This document shows, in pieces, positions 61,763-64,000 of a DNA stretch of 64,000 nt. Within the stretch, counting starts at the first letter, position 1; every line of letters starts with the position of its first letter. The translations under genes were made by a program, and so were the position numbers. The stretch covers positions 62,001 through 126,000 of the forward strand of contig JAADJZ010000030.1 of the NCBI GenBank assembly GCA_011032825.1, in the 5' to 3' direction. The notes under the pieces were generated by a model that saw nothing but the letters and a program-made list of their open reading frames with translations, searched no databases and was not told the DNA's origin. Source of the DNA: Massariosphaeria phaeospora. Taxonomy: Eukaryota > Ascomycota > Dothideomycetes > Pleosporales.

Positions 61763-62407
61763 TCAGGTCCATGTTGTAACTCGCTCTACGAATGCTGCGG
61801 CACGCAGCCTCCTTGACCAATTCGCTTGGTTGACGCCCTCTATTCCCATGTAGTAGTCTAAATGCGCAGTTGCAAGTCTACGAACATTCCGTCGGAGGTT
61901 AGAGCGCAAGCGAAAACGCGAAACACGACGCCGCCTCCGTGACACTCGGTACTCGGCCAGCGATCGGAAGCCTTCGTCGCGTCTAAACGACTGCACTGCG
62001 GCCTCGGCTTGGGTGGTCTGCGCTCGCAGCGTCGCTGGCGAAGCGGGCACAGCGTCAACGACGGCAGGTGGTGCGGACGAGTGGGCAGTGTCAGGGGTCA
62101 ACGCATCAGCTCCAAGTTGGGGGATTGAGAAAGCACCACCACCACCGCCGCCAGTTTGAGGCTCTACTACTGAGGCTTCGAGTTCATGCGGTTCATACGT
62201 GAAGCGAGCTTGGGTATTGCGTACTGCTACTTGAGAGGTGGTAGTAGTACTAGCTTGGTGCATGTACATCGGTTTCCCAGGCCAGTAGCGCTCGCCAAAC
62301 GTACCAGGCACGCCCATTTTAGCGTGCGCTCTACGGATCCAGTGCCCTGGGGCTGAGACGCCGTAGGTGGTGTTGTGCGGGGCTGGGGTGTATGCGGTGT
62401 ATGTCAT
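61763..62407 (-). CDS. Basic unknown protein, Arg-rich C-terminal region
   Basis: Single exon, 214 residues from the ATG at 62407 (MTYTAYTPAPHNTTYGVSAP). The frame stays open about 95 codons further upstream, but that part looks like leader sequence. N-terminal WIRRAHAKMGVPGTFGERYW looks structured; the middle is low-complexity with poly-Gly; the C-terminus carries SRRRRRVSRFRLRSNLRRNV then LDYYMGIEGVNQANWSRRL. No family recognised. Confidence 0.55.
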   Translation of the reverse strand: MTYTAYTPAPHNTTYGVSAPGHWIRRAHAKMGVPGTFGERYWPGKPMYMHQASTTTTSQVAVRNTQARFTYEPHELEASVVEPQTGGGGGGAFSIPQLGADALTPDTAHSSAPPAVVDAVPASPATLRAQTTQAEAAVQSFRRDEGFRSLAEYRVSRRRRRVSRFRLRSNLRRNVRRLATAHLDYYMGIEGVNQANWSRRLRAAAFVERVTTWT

Positions 62408-62949
62408 CTTGTTTTGCACTTGTGGGTTTGTTTCTTTTCGGGGGGCTTCACTGGGATTGGGTTGGGTTTGCAGGATTTCAAGGCAAGGTTCAGTGTGAAT
62501 GGATTGTTTGAGAGATGAATGGTATAGGGCGTGATGAGTTTTTTTTATGGGAGAGACGTGGGGTGTTGTATATGCACAATGTGGGGGTACATGATGGTGG
62601 ATGTGATCCGTGCCCAGGGCGAGTGTCAATGAGGCAGAAGCTTGCCGGTGTGATTGGAGGGAGACTGTGGAGAGTGTATTGTGGGTGCACAATGTTGGAG
62701 GTGGGTAGTGGGTGTAGATGAGGTTTGCCGATACAGTGGTTGTTAAGCATACTTGAAGGACATTGGCATTCTTAGTAGGTTGGCAACGATTCTACATTCT
62801 AAGCTATAGCTACAGATTTGCTCTAACTTAAGCGCGATTGTGCAACTCGTGCACGGCATTCAAAGTCTCTGACTTGAGAGCTCTCCTTTCAGGATTCTCT
62901 TCTAGTCGGACAGATTCACGATCACGAAGATAAAGCTCCACGCCCTTAG
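62408..62949. other. Intergenic
   Basis: Leader and promoter of the basic protein gene plus the 3' flank of the next. Nothing else seen. Confidence 0.45.
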
Positions 62950-63678
62950 TTAGCGTTTTCGTACAGTCTTCGGCTCACCAACGAAGCAGGTGAACTGACG
63001 TGTGATGCTGTTCTTCAGCCGCAAGCGTCGTGAGCGGGACGCAGTTGGAGCCAAGCTAAACGACTGATTCATTGCACTCATCGATGAAGTTCTACGAGGA
63101 GGCGGAGAGTCTGGGGCTTTTAGCACGATGAGGAGTTGATCACCGACTTTAGGCCTACGTCCAAGCTGCGGACCTGACGGGTTTGGAGTGTAATTACTTT
63201 CAGCACCAGCAATGCTGACAGAGTTTGGCCCGTAGTGGGGCGTGGGGATGAAGTGCGATTGCTCTTGCCGCTCACTGACGAGAATCTCGTCGACTGAGCG
63301 AGGGAGTGGGTTGGAAGTCATCTCTGGTAGTAGAGGATGTGATGGCTGTTGTGGCTGTTGATGAACCCACGACGAAGCAGACATACGAGACAATGCCGTC
63401 GGAGGATAATGCTCCTCAGCACGGAATGGAGCACTCAACCTTGACACGGTACGGGCCTCTTGGTGATGTTCCCCGGAATCCTGATAGACGGCGTCTGGAA
63501 GTGGATACCGTCGTCCTGAATTCATACCGGCAGAGAGACTTAGCTCACCCGAGTAGATAGGTGAAGTAGAATAGCCCCGGTAAGAGTGTAGATTGCCTTG
63601 CTCAACAGCTGTTGCTGCTAGGTTCGCGTTCCTGTGAGAGTGTCGCAAGTGTCCGAGATTCTGATATGTGGTGGGCAT
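62950..63678 (-). CDS. Ser/Pro-rich unknown protein
   Basis: Single exon, 242 residues (MPTTYQNLGHLRHSHRNANL). Mostly polar and likely disordered, with many His, Ser and Pro residues. The C-terminal ~70 residues (GRRPKVGDQLLIVLKAPDSP, RLRLKNSITRQFTCFVGEPK) are more hydrophobic and may be the conserved portion. No domain recognised; it lies in the same direction as the basic protein gene. Confidence 0.5.
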   Translation of the reverse strand: MPTTYQNLGHLRHSHRNANLAATAVEQGNLHSYRGYSTSPIYSGELSLSAGMNSGRRYPLPDAVYQDSGEHHQEARTVSRLSAPFRAEEHYPPTALSRMSASSWVHQQPQQPSHPLLPEMTSNPLPRSVDEILVSERQEQSHFIPTPHYGPNSVSIAGAESNYTPNPSGPQLGRRPKVGDQLLIVLKAPDSPPPRRTSSMSAMNQSFSLAPTASRSRRLRLKNSITRQFTCFVGEPKTVRKR

Positions 63679-64000
63679 AATCTTCAGAATAGTGGTGGTT
63701 TTACTAGAAGTGAATCACGGGGTAACAGAATGCGTTTTATACCTAGGTACCTACGACTAGTCGCGTTTCTCACAATGGGACAATATGGCGATGTTCAGCG
63801 AGGACAATATTGTGTAGACACAAGTCGTCGTCCTGGAGCTGACAATTTACCGCCATGACTCGTCCAAATCACCACCGATTTCTTTTTTGATCTGACACTC
63901 ACTACACGTACTATCCAGGTTGAAGGATTCGTATGCATCGAGTTGAGAACAGGGTGTGAGTGAAGGGCGGCATGGCGGGTGTCAGTCAAGAGAAAGCGTC
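63679..64000. other. Window end, intergenic
   Basis: Upstream region of the Ser/Pro-rich gene. Short minus-strand frame at 63795-63989 has no support. Confidence 0.4.

Overview
The window is nuclear DNA from a filamentous ascomycete (Pezizomycotina). Many short introns (mostly 44-80 bp, GTRNGY donors, CTAAC/CTGAC-like branch sites, YAG acceptors) interrupt compactly spaced genes on both strands. The mix of families (MRJP/yellow-like secreted protein, Fungal_trans_2-type regulator, serine/proline-rich lineage-specific proteins) suggests Dothideomycetes. That class-level call is an inference. I joined exons by hand using splice signals, frame continuity and recalled family conservation. In every spliced model below the exon lengths sum to a multiple of three.

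Layout. 0.5-9.3 kb: riboflavin synthase RIB5 (-), a tail-anchored-type membrane protein (+), a FAR1-domain regulator (-), kinetochore protein NDC80 (-) and a small Ser/Pro-rich protein (-). 10.3-17.5 kb: IMP 5'-nucleotidase ISN1 (-, nine exons) head-to-head with Mediator subunit MED17 (+), then a secreted MRJP/yellow-like protein (+) and a Vip1-like RRM protein (+). 16.3-18.2 kb holds three of four copies of a ~120-bp degenerate MITE-like repeat; the fourth is at 10.1 kb. 18.8-27 kb: a small orphan, a divergent kinesin (+), PRMT1-type arginine methyltransferase HMT1 (-), and a nine-exon unknown gene with a proline-rich minisatellite (-). 28.3-34.8 kb: mitochondrial-type class III CoA-transferase (+), arsenite methyltransferase (-), a bZIP factor (-) and a PHD-finger protein (+). 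35.4-39.5 kb: TFIIIB subunit BRF1 (-), whose 3' end lies in a ~163-bp tandem duplication, and a small acidic protein (+). 39.5-48.2 kb is nearly empty, with one short ECM13-like gene in the middle. 48.2-64 kb: a Fungal_trans_2-type regulator without a zinc cluster (-), SSU-processome UTP21 (-) sharing a 242-bp promoter with an amidase (+), the inositol-pyrophosphate kinase/phosphatase VIP1 (+), and two Ser/Pro-rich unknowns (-).

Most genes are housekeeping (transcription, chromosome segregation, ribosome assembly, cofactor and nucleotide metabolism) and do not form one pathway. The parts with most unexplained content are the repeat family, the minisatellite gene, the stand-alone FAR1 protein, the gene-poor 39.5-48.2 kb block and the CoA-transferase/AS3MT/bZIP neighbourhood. 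I did not see a clear novel multi-gene system. No tRNA, rRNA or CRISPR was recognised.
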